Source of the DNA: an uncultured Psychrobacter sp.
Lineage (GTDB): Bacteria > Pseudomonadota > Gammaproteobacteria > Pseudomonadales > Moraxellaceae
Assembly (NCBI RefSeq): GCF_947488565.1
Contig: NZ_CANKZC010000002.1
Span: 620,001 to 684,000 of the forward strand
Direction of reading: 5' to 3'
DNA: 64,000 bases
Below, one piece after another: positions 1 through 9,257 of the stretch. A program made the translations under genes and the position numbers. Numbering within the stretch: the first letter of the stretch is position 1; every line of letters begins with the position of its first letter. The notes below the pieces were generated by a model. That model ran no database searches. It saw nothing but the letters and a program-made list of their open reading frames with translations, and was not told the origin of the DNA.

Positions 1-1
1 T

Positions 2-112
2 CGCTATTTGGAGCGTCTGTTAGGCAAGTCGCAAACAGGAAGCATGAGCGCACCAAGCCCGCAAAGTCAAATTACTGAAGATTTTTTGGCTGACAATGGT
101 TTTATGAAATAA
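2..112 (+). CDS. C-terminal end of an unidentified protein (partial)
   Basis: An open frame enters from the left edge and stops with TAA at 110-112, giving about 36 residues that begin RYLERLLGK and end ADNGFMK. The tail is Ser/Gln-rich and has no motif that I recognise. It converges on the hybrid kinase gene, with an inverted repeat between the two stops. The frame is open up to the window edge, but such a short fragment could be a chance reading; codon usage resembles the neighbours. I do not propose a function. Confidence 0.45.
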   Translation, partial: RYLERLLGKSQTGSMSAPSPQSQITEDFLADNGFMK

Positions 113-150
113 TCCGTATCGTAGCATCAGGTAACACAGTAGAAAACAAT

Positions 151-209
151 AAAGCCTACTGACAGCTTTTGACGGTGTTAAATAACTTATTCGGCTGTCA
201 TTAGGCTTT
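151..209. terminator. 16-bp inverted repeat at the convergent gene ends
   Basis: The left arm 151-166 (AAAGCCTACTGACAGC) and the right arm 194-209 (GCTGTCATTAGGCTTT) are complementary at 15 of 16 positions, with a 27-nt loop between them. The element covers the last codons and stop of the hybrid kinase gene and sits between two convergent genes, so a bidirectional terminator or mRNA 3'-end stabiliser is the simplest reading. The U-tracts after each arm are short and interrupted, so intrinsic termination is not certain. Confidence 0.5.
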
Positions 210-3045
210 GCAAGACTGTTTTTAACTTATCTTTATTAATAGGTTTTGCTAAAAAATCATCCATTCCCGCTAGGCGACAAGCTTCGCGATCTTCCTCTGT
301 ATTATTTGCAGTTAATGCGACAATGGGAATACTACTCCCTTGCGAGCGTATGACTTGAGTGGCTTGCAAACCATCCATGACTGGCATTCGGCAATCCATA
401 AGAATCAAAGAGATTTGTTGTCGCTGCGCATCAAGTCGTTCTAAGGCTTGTCGACCATTATCTGCCACCAAGCTAGGATAGCCCAACTTATCCAACATCT
501 TACAAGTAATTTTTTGGTTGGTTAGATTGTCATCGACGACTAATATGGTAGGAGCGCTGGCCACCTCTACAGTGCTATTATCCATCGTTGGTTTTTTTGT
601 ACTCTCAGAGGTTTTACCAGTATCTTTGTGTTTATGCGAGACGGTTGTAGACTGTGATAAACGGATGAGCTCAGATAACAACAAAGCCACGTCTAAAGGT
701 TTATTCAAAAACCCATCAAACTGATCTAAAAAGGAGGATGGAATACTGCGCTCAGGTTTCATGCTCAATAACAATTTTGGCAAAGAGGTATCGTTCAATA
801 ATTTATGAATAACCTGACTTTGTTCACTGTTAACAAGTCTTTGTTGATTACCTATGCTTGGGTCGTCAGTAGCGCCAGTCACGGGCGCTAAGTGAGTGTA
901 GGTTTCATAATACTCATAATCCAACAACAGTATGGGTTGTAAGGTTTTTGCTTCAAGCTCTAGCTGCTCATACAGTTTTTGAGCGGCTTTGTTGTCTAAG
1001 TCCGTATAGATACTCACAGGCAATGATAAGTGTGAGCACAAATGCTGGAAAAAGCTTACGCAGATGTCTTGCTCTACAATAACGATAAAACGAATATGCA
1101 TGAGACTACTATGAAAGTGATAAATAGGCTGATAAGTCGGTTGGTGACAAGGCAGGTAAAGAGCAAAATTGCTACCTACGTCAAGTTCGCTATCTAATTG
1201 GATAAACCCGCCCAACAACTGAGCAAAGCTATTAGAAATGGCCAGTCCCAAGCCTGTACCGCCAAAATTTTGGCTGATTTGCCGATTTGCTTGGTTAAAA
1301 TAAGAAAACAGCTTATCTTGTTCAGACTCTGCGATACCAATGCCAGTATCCTTGACACTAAAACGCATCCACTGATGCTCAGCGCCAGTATTGGTAACGG
1401 TATTGGGTAAGCGATTGTCGGGGGCTAAATTTTGATTGCGTGCAATAGTGGTTAAGGTGCGCTTATTATCAGGGCTTGTGATAGAACGCATCTGTTCATA
1501 AGTAATAGGCTCTATAACCAGTGCTACATAACCTGATGAGGTGAATTTGGTGGCATTATCTAGTAAATTGAGAAGAATTTGACGTAAACGGTTGCCATCT
1601 GTGCTGATATAACGCGGGCTATCGGGCATAAAAAAATACAACAGATTGATACCTTGCCGACGTGCGCTACCAATCATTAAATCGCTAACATGTTGTCCAA
1701 GCTTAAAGATATCAGTAGGCTCATTCACGATATCTGCTTTTCCTGCTTTTATCTTTGCCATATCGAGCATATCGTTTAGCATCGCCAGCATTGACTGGCT
1801 AGACTGGGTTAACATCGACAGCACCTCTTGCTGCCTTGGCGTTAATCGATGCGCCTCTATCAACCCTAAAGTGCCGATAATAGCGTTCAATGGTGTGCGT
1901 AGCTCATGACCAATAATAGACCTAAGCTTGGTAAACTCTTTTATCTGCAGCTGTAATTGTTGGTTTTGCAGGTGCAGGTCATCAGCTTGCGTAATGAGAT
2001 TATCGATATTATTAAGTATCACTGTAAACCCATGAACTTGTCCATGAGCGCCAAACCATGGAGTAATGTGTAGCTGATAGGCTTGTCTGTCCTCTAGTCC
2101 ATAAACCAATAGATTACGAGTAACGCGTAGCGTAGAGAGCTTTTGTAGCAGTTGCTGAGTCGCTTTGTCACTGCCGGTCAAAAAATCCGTCAAGCTATAA
2201 TGGTTATGACGTTGAAAGGCTGTGGTAAAAACTTGCTCAAAACGCTGGTTAAAAAAACTGATGTGACCTTGGCGCATGACCATTAACATTGGTAAAGGGG
2301 CTTGATCGACTAGGTGCTCTAGACGCTGATTGAGTGTTTTAATACGGCGATGATGGTCATGAAGCTGATAACTGATGCGGCTTAGGGTATGGCCGAGACG
2401 TAAAAACTCAGGAGTGGCTTTTTCTGTGACGAATGGAGGCGGTATATAGGCCTCTTTAGAGCTTATCGCTAAACTGTCCGTATATTGTATCAATTGCTCC
2501 CAATTAGTACGGCGTTTAAGCGCATAAAGCAATGCCAAACTAAATAACATAATCGCTGTCATTAGTGGCAACCAAAATCGATAGGATATCCAGCTTATAT
2601 TGAGAGGTTGGTGACGCAGTACGACATATATCTGATGACTGTTTTCAAGCTTGATTCTACCAGTTAATGTCTCATTATCTATCTGATACGAGCTGTTATT
2701 TGTAGTAGATGTTGAGGTAAGCGTAGGAAAAGTCACGCTAGTAAACTCGGCTTCTTGAGGTTGTATGTGATGATAAACATACGTTTGTCCAGACGGCAGC
2801 ATAAAAGTCAGCTGGTAGCTTATGTCTTGAAAAAAAGGTTTGGTAACGATGTTTTCGATTTCAGTTTCTGTCGGTACGGCGTGATCAATAATCTCATGCT
2901 GCAACGCTGCAAACACAACTTGGCTATGCGTTTGGCTCTGAGTTTTGAGCGTCGAAAGCATCATGGCATAGTATAAAGCCAGCATTATTAGCAGCGTCAA
3001 AATATAAAAGAAAAGCAGACGTTTTAATGACTGAAACTGTTGCAT
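187..3045 (-). CDS. Hybrid sensor histidine kinase, BarA/GacS-like
   Basis: The 952-residue protein is a membrane sensor kinase with an attached receiver. A hydrophobic segment at about residues 9-30 and another at 153-173 flank a periplasmic sensor region. The H-box HELRTPLNAIIG lies near residue 380, the N-box NLLDNATKFT near 495, and the G-boxes DTGIGI and GGTGLGLAI follow. The last about 120 residues form a receiver (ILVVDDN, DCRMPVMDG with the phospho-Asp near 883, and a final LAKPINKDKL). A stretch at about 650-800 looks like a second, degenerate receiver. There is no C-terminal HPt domain, so a BarA-type relay would need an HPt protein from elsewhere. AGGAAC stands 8 bases before the ATG. 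The architecture is clear; the signal and the partner regulator are unknown, so no gene symbol is given. Confidence 0.9.
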   Translation of the reverse strand: MQQFQSLKRLLFFYILTLLIMLALYYAMMLSTLKTQSQTHSQVVFAALQHEIIDHAVPTETEIENIVTKPFFQDISYQLTFMLPSGQTYVYHHIQPQEAEFTSVTFPTLTSTSTTNNSSYQIDNETLTGRIKLENSHQIYVVLRHQPLNISWISYRFWLPLMTAIMLFSLALLYALKRRTNWEQLIQYTDSLAISSKEAYIPPPFVTEKATPEFLRLGHTLSRISYQLHDHHRRIKTLNQRLEHLVDQAPLPMLMVMRQGHISFFNQRFEQVFTTAFQRHNHYSLTDFLTGSDKATQQLLQKLSTLRVTRNLLVYGLEDRQAYQLHITPWFGAHGQVHGFTVILNNIDNLITQADDLHLQNQQLQLQIKEFTKLRSIIGHELRTPLNAIIGTLGLIEAHRLTPRQQEVLSMLTQSSQSMLAMLNDMLDMAKIKAGKADIVNEPTDIFKLGQHVSDLMIGSARRQGINLLYFFMPDSPRYISTDGNRLRQILLNLLDNATKFTSSGYVALVIEPITYEQMRSITSPDNKRTLTTIARNQNLAPDNRLPNTVTNTGAEHQWMRFSVKDTGIGIAESEQDKLFSYFNQANRQISQNFGGTGLGLAISNSFAQLLGGFIQLDSELDVGSNFALYLPCHQPTYQPIYHFHSSLMHIRFIVIVEQDICVSFFQHLCSHLSLPVSIYTDLDNKAAQKLYEQLELEAKTLQPILLLDYEYYETYTHLAPVTGATDDPSIGNQQRLVNSEQSQVIHKLLNDTSLPKLLLSMKPERSIPSSFLDQFDGFLNKPLDVALLLSELIRLSQSTTVSHKHKDTGKTSESTKKPTMDNSTVEVASAPTILVVDDNLTNQKITCKMLDKLGYPSLVADNGRQALERLDAQRQQISLILMDCRMPVMDGLQATQVIRSQGSSIPIVALTANNTEEDREACRLAGMDDFLAKPINKDKLKTVLQSLMTAE

Positions 3046-3535
3046 GTGGGTATGTTCCTATACCTGCGCGACAATACAGTGCGATGGTAAGCTAAAATAA
3101 TATAATCTATTTATTGGATAGGGCGCTTTGGCCGCGCTATTATCTACAAACCTTTAGGCGTAAGGTAAAGGTTGAGGTATTAGTAAAAAAAGTTAGGTAA
3201 AACTTTATAGTAACAAATTTGTTCCTCTTACGGTTATGACAATTATACGAATTTAGATGTTTACTTGAGCTTTAAATTGAACATAGCGTGGCCGTTTGGT
3301 TTATCATTTAAACATACTAAACTAACTATCGACTAGCGAATATCAACTAGATAAGTACCTATAAACAGCAAAAGTCACTAGCATAATGTCAACACAGACT
3401 AAGTCAAGAGAGTCATTATAAATTAAAGACAACGATAGCTATCTGCAAATGGATAACTCAGCTCACAATTATGGCACAACGCTGTAAACTCACCTATAAT
3501 GTGACGACCAATCACACAATATATAATATGGTGCT
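3046..3535. other. 490-bp divergent intergenic region
   Basis: This AT-rich region lies between the divergent hybrid kinase and fmt genes, and no convincing coding frame is seen. A perfect 12-bp palindrome, AACAAATTTGTT, lies at 3212-3223. The fmt side carries TATAAT-like stretches at about 3496 and 3520-3527, but I cannot assign a single promoter. Confidence 0.5.
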
Positions 3536-4582
3536 ATGACCACAACTAATGCTGTTTCTAATGATAGGATACAAACCAATCGATTGCGCGTGGTGTTTGC
3601 AGGTACACCTGAGTTTGCTGCTGCTAGCCTTGAATCACTCATCGCTCAGCAAGAGCAACTTAATATAGACATCGTTGCGGTATATACGCAGCCCGATCGC
3701 AAAGCAGGCCGCGGTCAAAAACTATCTGCCTCTGCTGTTAAACAAGTAGCGCTCACTCATAATATTGCCATCGAGCAGCCTGCTACCTTCAAAAAATCCA
3801 ATACTGAAGGCTTGGCTGCTAGACAGACATTGGCAAGCTATCAGCCTGATATTATGATTGTCGCAGCCTATGGTTTGATTTTGCCTATCGGTGTATTAGA
3901 TATCCCAACTTATGGTTGTTTAAATATCCATGCTTCACTTCTACCGCGCTGGCGCGGCGCGGCGCCTATTCATCGCGCGTTATTGGCAGGGGATACCAAG
4001 ACTGGCATTACCATTATGCAAATGGATAAAGGTTTGGATACTGGCGATATGCTCTACAAAGTCAGCTGTACTATCGCTGATGATGATACAGCTGCAAGCT
4101 TGCACGACAAATTGGCTGATTTAGGAGCAGCGGCTATCAGCACTGTCCTACAAGATTTGTCGAATTACCAAGCAGAGGCGACTGTACAAGATGACAAGCA
4201 AGCCAATTACGCTGAAAAACTGGTAAAAACTGAGGGCGAGATTGATTGGACGCAGTCAGCTAACATTATTGAGCGTCAAATCCGCGGTTTAACGCCTTGG
4301 CCAGGCGCTTATACGTTTTTAAACGGTGCGCGCGTAAAAGTATTAAACAGCTTGCCTGCAAACCCATCACAGCAAACCACAGAACCTTCTGGCACTGTTA
4401 TCAGCGTGGGACGTAAAGCGATTTTAGTCGCTTGTGGTAAAGCGAGTAAAACTGAATCATCAGCCACTACTTTAGCCGTTACTCATTTGCAGTTTGCAGG
4501 TGGTAAGCCCGTTAGCGCTGAGCAAATCTGTCATGGCAACCAGCTCGATGATGGTGACCAGTTTGGTCCCGAATTCAATTAA
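3536..4582 (+). CDS. fmt: Methionyl-tRNA formyltransferase
   Basis: The enzyme formylates the initiator Met-tRNA using 10-formyl-tetrahydrofolate, in the cytoplasm. The N-terminal fold begins VVFAGTPEFAA at about residue 19. The catalytic set is visible as Asn-Ile-His near residues 129-131, followed by SLLPRWRGAAPIHRA and MDKGLDTGDM with the catalytic Asp. The C-terminal OB-like tRNA-binding domain contains GLTPWPGAYT. At 348 residues it is longer than the usual 310-320, because of an N-terminal extension of about 16 residues and C-terminal insertions, so a start further downstream is possible. rsmB follows 40 bases later, as in many gammaproteobacteria, but the usual upstream def gene is absent here and a divergent kinase takes its place. 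Confidence 0.96.
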   Translation: MTTTNAVSNDRIQTNRLRVVFAGTPEFAAASLESLIAQQEQLNIDIVAVYTQPDRKAGRGQKLSASAVKQVALTHNIAIEQPATFKKSNTEGLAARQTLASYQPDIMIVAAYGLILPIGVLDIPTYGCLNIHASLLPRWRGAAPIHRALLAGDTKTGITIMQMDKGLDTGDMLYKVSCTIADDDTAASLHDKLADLGAAAISTVLQDLSNYQAEATVQDDKQANYAEKLVKTEGEIDWTQSANIIERQIRGLTPWPGAYTFLNGARVKVLNSLPANPSQQTTEPSGTVISVGRKAILVACGKASKTESSATTLAVTHLQFAGGKPVSAEQICHGNQLDDGDQFGPEFN

Positions 4583-4622
4583 TCACTGCAGACGCTCCAA
4601 TGCGTATAGGATATGAATACTA

Positions 4623-6221
4623 ATGAGACATAACGCAACTGCGTCTAAAAGCACTAACAACCACAATAAACCGTCCAGTAACCTTAAGATGACGGGTAGC
4701 GTGCGCGTACGCGTCATTCGCAGCTTACTTGCCATTCAACAGGGTCAGTCACTCTCAAGTGTGCTTGATCCCCTACTAAATAGCTTACACGACGGTGATA
4801 AAGGCTTTGCACATGCATTATTATTAACCACGCTGCGTCAATGGCACGCACTTGCAAGGCTACTTGATAGCTTAGCTGACAACCCTATTGATGAGATTGA
4901 GGTGCGCACTGCTATTCAAGTGGGTCTTGTACAGCTACTTTACTTAGAGGTAGCTGACCATGCCGCTATTCATGAAACGGTAGAGGCAACCAAAGAAATT
5001 GAATTTGCGCGGGCTTCTGGTCTTGTCAATGCGATCCTGCGTAAAGTCGCCAGAAACACCAATAAATTCCGTAAAAAATGCGACAAGAACCACAGTTTGC
5101 CCAACTGGCTCGCTTATCAGCTTAAACAAGATTGGAGTGATGAGTATGCAGCGTTGACGCAAGGTTTACGCCAGCCTGCGCCGATGTTTTTGCGTGTGAA
5201 CACTGCCATTAAATCAACCAGTGAATATCAACAAATACTTACCGATGCCGATATTAGCAACGAGCTGATCGAATTATCAAGCGGTTTACAATTCACTGAT
5301 ACCGTTAAAACTACTACGTCAGTGACTCAAGCATTACGTTTAGAACAAAGCACGGCGGTCAGTTTTTTACCTCAATTTGCAGAAGGTGTGGCGAGTGTAC
5401 AAGATATGCATGCCCAACTTGCTGCGCCACTGATAGAGCTTGCGCTAGCTAACAAGCTGACCAATGATAATCAGCTAACTGATAAGAATAATCAAAAAGG
5501 AGAGAGTAAAGCGTCGACAATCCAATTATTAGATGCTTGTGCCGCCCCAGGTGGCAAACTTGCACATTGGTTAGAGCTGTTAACCGTAGACGATGAGTCA
5601 TCATTGTTTCATGTGAAACCTAGTGATGGTACAAATAAAACCAATACTATCAAGCTTACAGCGATCGATAACGAAGCTTCACGCATTAAACGTATTCATG
5701 AAAATTTAGCGCGTTTAAATTTGCAAAAGGACGATTTAGAAAGCTCAGCCAAGACTGACATCAAGCTTGATATCGTCTGCGCTGATGCGACGACATGGCA
5801 AGGTGGTTCTGAATCTAAAAAGCAAAAATCAAACCAAGACCGAGCAGTATTTGATGCTATCTTGTTAGATTCACCTTGTACCGCGACTGGGGTGATTCGT
5901 CGTCATCCAGATATTAGCTTATTACGTCACGAAGAAGATATTGCTCAAACAGTACAGTTACAAGCGCAAATTTTAGATAACTTGTGGCCACAAGTAAAAG
6001 TAGGCGGCTATTTGCTGTATGTGACTTGCTCAATTTTAAAGCAAGAAAACGTTGAGCAAATGCAAGACTTTACCGCTCGCCATAGTGATGCATCTGCCAT
6101 CGAATTGACGGAAGCTTGTAACTGGGGTATGGCGCAAGACATTGGTCGTCAGTGTCTACCAATGGATAGCGATGGCGGTGATGGTTTTTATTATGCGCTG
6201 CTGCAAAAGTCTGCTCAATAA
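4623..6221 (+). CDS. rsmB: 16S rRNA (cytosine-967-C5)-methyltransferase
   Basis: The protein methylates C5 of cytosine 967 in 16S rRNA with S-adenosylmethionine. It has an N-terminal NusB-like RNA-binding domain (residues about 25-165) and a C-terminal Rossmann methyltransferase. The SAM site LDACAAPGGKL is near residue 303. The catalytic cysteine lies in DSPCTATGVIRRHPDI near 416-430, and the second cysteine in TCSIL near 469. At 532 residues it is about 100 longer than the E. coli protein. The extra length is a polar N-terminal leader and polar linkers at about 275-300 and 320-345. The true start may be the ATG at 4689, where family similarity begins. The second linker encodes the degenerate parS-like site at 5605-5620. 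It is probably co-transcribed with fmt. Confidence 0.95.
   Translation: MRHNATASKSTNNHNKPSSNLKMTGSVRVRVIRSLLAIQQGQSLSSVLDPLLNSLHDGDKGFAHALLLTTLRQWHALARLLDSLADNPIDEIEVRTAIQVGLVQLLYLEVADHAAIHETVEATKEIEFARASGLVNAILRKVARNTNKFRKKCDKNHSLPNWLAYQLKQDWSDEYAALTQGLRQPAPMFLRVNTAIKSTSEYQQILTDADISNELIELSSGLQFTDTVKTTTSVTQALRLEQSTAVSFLPQFAEGVASVQDMHAQLAAPLIELALANKLTNDNQLTDKNNQKGESKASTIQLLDACAAPGGKLAHWLELLTVDDESSLFHVKPSDGTNKTNTIKLTAIDNEASRIKRIHENLARLNLQKDDLESSAKTDIKLDIVCADATTWQGGSESKKQKSNQDRAVFDAILLDSPCTATGVIRRHPDISLLRHEEDIAQTVQLQAQILDNLWPQVKVGGYLLYVTCSILKQENVEQMQDFTARHSDASAIELTEACNWGMAQDIGRQCLPMDSDGGDGFYYALLQKSAQ
5605..5620. other. parS-like palindrome 1 (inside rsmB)
   Basis: TGTTTCATGTGAAACC differs from the widely conserved ParB-binding parS sequence TGTTTCACGTGAAACA at the eighth and sixteenth bases. 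It lies in the part of rsmB that encodes a non-conserved linker. ParB binding is inferred. The central CATGTG change could weaken it. Confidence 0.45.
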
Positions 6222-6359
6222 AATACAATATTCCAGAACCTTATTTTCAGTCTTTTAAATGTATTACGGTAGGCTAAAATACCAGCTCATCATAGTTTAT
6301 ACGAGGTTGAGATTCAGGTACTAAAAACTAACTTTAGACGTTTTAAGTAGGGATGCACT

Positions 6360-7781
6360 ATGAAATATATCAGTACCCGTGGTCAGACAGCGCCGATGGA
6401 TTTTAGTGATGTGCTATTGATGGGGCTTGCTCCGGATGGCGGCCTGATGCTACCGGAGCATTATCCAACGGTTGATAATGAAGTGTTAAAAGAGTGGCGT
6501 CATCTTAGCTACCCTGAGCTGGCATTGGCCATCATGCAGCGTTTTGCTACTGATATTCCGCATGCTGATCTTAAAGACATTATTGATCGTACTTATACCG
6601 CCGATGTATTTGGTAGTGATGATATTGTACCGGTGCGTAAGCTTGAAGATGACCTTTATATTTTAGGCTTATCCAATGGGCCGACGCTTGCATTTAAAGA
6701 TGTGGCGATGCAGTTTTTGGGTAACGCTTTTGAGTATGTGCTCAAGCGTCAAGGCGCACGTATTACGATCATAGGCGCGACTAGTGGCGACACGGGTAGT
6801 GCAGCAGAGTATGCGCTGCGCGGTAAAGAAAATATCGAAGTCTTTATGCTGTCACCACATGGCAAGATGAGCGACTTCCAGCGCGCACAAATGTATAGCT
6901 TAACCGATGATAATATCCATAATATCGCTATCGATGGGATGTTTGATGATTGTCAAGATATCGTCAAAGCCTTACAGCAAGATGCAGAGTTTAAAGCCGC
7001 TTACAATCTAGGCACGGTCAACTCCATCAACTGGGGGCGAATCTTAGCGCAGATTGTGTATTACTTCAAAGCCTACTTTGCGGTAACGAATAGCAACGAT
7101 GAACGAGTCAGCTTTAGTGTACCGTCTGGCAACTTTGGTAATATTTGCGCAGGACATATTGCGCGTGAGATGGGACTACCAATAGGACGTTTAATCGTCG
7201 CGACTAATGAAAATGATGTGTTAAATGACTTCTTTAATCAAGGGGCTTACCAGCCACGAACGACTGATAAAACCTATGTGACTTCAAGCCCATCAATGGA
7301 TATCTCTAAAGCGTCAAACTTTGAGCGTTTTGTTTATCTATTACTAGAAAAAGACAGCGCGCGCGTCCATGAATTGTTTGAGGGCGTAAAGTCTGGCCAA
7401 GGTTTTGATTTATCGGATGTGTTAGAGGCTGTTAATACTCGTTATGGCTTCGCTGCAGGCAAATCTACACACGCTGACCGCCTACAAACGATCAAATCTT
7501 TATACGAAACATACAGCGAATTGGTTGACCCACATACTGCTGATGGTATTAAAGTCGCTAAAGAATTGCAGCAAAATGGTGAAGTTATCATCTGTGCAGA
7601 AACGGCGTTGCCAGTCAAATTTGCAGATACGATCATTGAAGCTGTTGGTCAAATAGACATTGAGCGTCCTGCTCACACCGAAGGATTAGAAGAATTGCCG
7701 CAACATGTTATCGTTTTGGACAATAAAGCAGAGTTGGTTGCTAAGCAGATTCGTCAACATGTAACGGCTAACTTGCCATAA
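6360..7781 (+). CDS. thrC: Threonine synthase
   Basis: This PLP enzyme converts O-phosphohomoserine to threonine, the last step of the pathway. The start MKYISTRGQTAPMDFSDVLL and the 473-residue length fit the longer class of bacterial threonine synthases. The PLP-binding lysine is in GPTLAFKDVAMQ near residue 112. The phosphate-binding loop GATSGDTGSAAEYAL follows. The ATG is preceded by GTAGGGATG, a usable ribosome-binding site. It is separated from rsmB by 138 bases and followed by a strong terminator, so it may be a single-gene unit. hom and other thr genes are not in the window. Confidence 0.96.
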   Translation: MKYISTRGQTAPMDFSDVLLMGLAPDGGLMLPEHYPTVDNEVLKEWRHLSYPELALAIMQRFATDIPHADLKDIIDRTYTADVFGSDDIVPVRKLEDDLYILGLSNGPTLAFKDVAMQFLGNAFEYVLKRQGARITIIGATSGDTGSAAEYALRGKENIEVFMLSPHGKMSDFQRAQMYSLTDDNIHNIAIDGMFDDCQDIVKALQQDAEFKAAYNLGTVNSINWGRILAQIVYYFKAYFAVTNSNDERVSFSVPSGNFGNICAGHIAREMGLPIGRLIVATNENDVLNDFFNQGAYQPRTTDKTYVTSSPSMDISKASNFERFVYLLLEKDSARVHELFEGVKSGQGFDLSDVLEAVNTRYGFAAGKSTHADRLQTIKSLYETYSELVDPHTADGIKVAKELQQNGEVIICAETALPVKFADTIIEAVGQIDIERPAHTEGLEELPQHVIVLDNKAELVAKQIRQHVTANLP

Positions 7782-7812
7782 TTTTACCTTGTAAACATAA
7801 GCTCAAATATTT

Positions 7813-7828
7813 TGTTTCACGTGAAACT
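7813..7828. other. parS-like palindrome 2 (intergenic)
   Basis: TGTTTCACGTGAAACT matches the parS sequence TGTTTCACGTGAAACA at 15 of 16 positions. It lies between thrC and its terminator hairpin. Such a match is very unlikely by chance, and ParB binding is the most natural reading. Confidence 0.75.
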
Positions 7829-7844
7829 TTATACATATTAATAT

Positions 7845-7883
7845 AAGCCTTACTCTCCATATATCGGATAGTAAGGCTTTTTT
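7845..7883 (+). terminator. Rho-independent terminator after thrC
   Basis: The stem AAGCCTTACT (7845-7854) pairs with AGTAAGGCTT (7870-7879) across a 15-nt loop and runs into a tract of seven T. Confidence 0.88.
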
Positions 7884-8127
7884 GTACTTAGCTTACCGAT
7901 ATAGTTAATCCTGATCATTGAAATAGTTTAGGACTGCGCAAACTATCGTATGACTTAAATTTTTGTAAATAGATGTCTGGTTATATGCTATTGTGTATAT
8001 AATTGTAATTTTAACTGTCTCGTTACTTAATAAGCAATTCTAATAACTTGTTGGATTCAATCTTGCAAGGATAAGTAATAAAACAAAATTCTATTTACGC
8101 TGTATTTTAAAATTTGTGGATACAATC
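7884..8127. other. Intergenic region before the LysM gene
   Basis: Together with the parS-like site and terminator, this forms a gap of about 345 bases between thrC and the LysM gene. It has a small inverted repeat, ATAGTTT (7923-7929) with AAACTAT (7940-7946), and AT-rich sequence that probably holds the promoter of the LysM-dprA unit. No coding frame was seen. Confidence 0.4.
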
Positions 8128-9225
8128 ATGAAAATGAGTCTAAACTCTATAGCAAAAGCGCTGATTGCTACTGCTTTTAGTGGTGCGATGCTGATAAATA
8201 CTGCTCACGCTAATAACCCGCCGCCAACTATCAAAGCCGATGCACCCAACCGCTATATCGTCAAAAAAGGCGATACATTGTGGGACATATCAGGTCGTTA
8301 TCTAGATAGCCCGTGGCGTTGGAAAGAGATTTGGGCCACCAATAAACACATTAAAAATCCCAACCTAATCTATCCCAACGATGTGCTTATCTTATGTGTG
8401 ATTCAAGGTAAGACGCTAATCGGTGTAGATACAGGTGAGGGCTGCGCAGGTATTGAAAGACAAGTAACAGGCAATGTAGTAGCTAGTACCGTTGCAGTCA
8501 CTTCGGTTGCCAATAGTATTCCGGCGATTCCACGTGCGGCGATCCAGCACTGGTTGGACAAAACAATTATCGTTAATCCAAAAGACTTTAATACTACCCC
8601 TTATGTATTAGCGTCCAAAAATCGTAACTTGATCACCGCTAGTGGCGATAAGATTTATACCAAAGGAATACCACTTATCGTTGGCCAACGCTACGGGGTG
8701 TATCGTGAAGGTGAGATGTATGTCGAACCTAGAACCCAAGAGGTTATTGGCCTTGAAGTGACGCAAGTAGCCACTGGCTTGGTAACGAGTGTTGAAGAGA
8801 ACGGTGTGAGCAGCCTGCAATTGACGGACTCTTATGGCAAAGAAGTACGGGAAGGCGATCGCGTGTTTGTCGAATTAGACGACTCTATTCCGCCAGTATT
8901 CTATCCTGCGCCTGCCACGGTAAACCGCGGCGGATTGATCGTTCGAGTGATGGATTCAATCAGCTCTGCGGCGAAGGGTAGTGTGGTGGCAATCAACTTG
9001 GGTAGTAACCAAGGGGCTAAACCTGGTGATGTATTGACAGTCTATCGAAAAGGCCCTTTAGTACGCGATACCATGGACAATGACACACCCGTACGCTTGC
9101 CAAGCGAGCCTGCTGGTATGGCGATGGTATTTAATACTTTTGATGATATTAGCTATGCTTATATTTTAAGCTCAGAGCTACCCCTGAATGTGGGCGATCA
9201 ACTGTTGCCACCGCCTTATCTATAG
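8128..9225 (+). CDS. Exported LysM-domain protein
   Basis: The ATG at 8128 gives a 365-residue protein with a typical Sec signal peptide (MKMSLNSIAKAL to AHA at about residue 28). A GTG 12 bases upstream would give a slightly longer leader. A LysM domain occupies about residues 43-90 (YIVKKGDTLWDISGRYL, then WKEIWATNKHIKNPNLIYPNDVL), which binds peptidoglycan glycan chains. The remaining about 270 residues have no catalytic motif that I recognise. It stands directly upstream of dprA, a common arrangement in gammaproteobacteria. A cell-wall-associated periplasmic role is likely; the exact function is not known. Confidence 0.85.
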   Translation: MKMSLNSIAKALIATAFSGAMLINTAHANNPPPTIKADAPNRYIVKKGDTLWDISGRYLDSPWRWKEIWATNKHIKNPNLIYPNDVLILCVIQGKTLIGVDTGEGCAGIERQVTGNVVASTVAVTSVANSIPAIPRAAIQHWLDKTIIVNPKDFNTTPYVLASKNRNLITASGDKIYTKGIPLIVGQRYGVYREGEMYVEPRTQEVIGLEVTQVATGLVTSVEENGVSSLQLTDSYGKEVREGDRVFVELDDSIPPVFYPAPATVNRGGLIVRVMDSISSAAKGSVVAINLGSNQGAKPGDVLTVYRKGPLVRDTMDNDTPVRLPSEPAGMAMVFNTFDDISYAYILSSELPLNVGDQLLPPPYL

Positions 9226-9257
9226 GCATTTATATCATTATCTAAGAGTAAGCAGTC

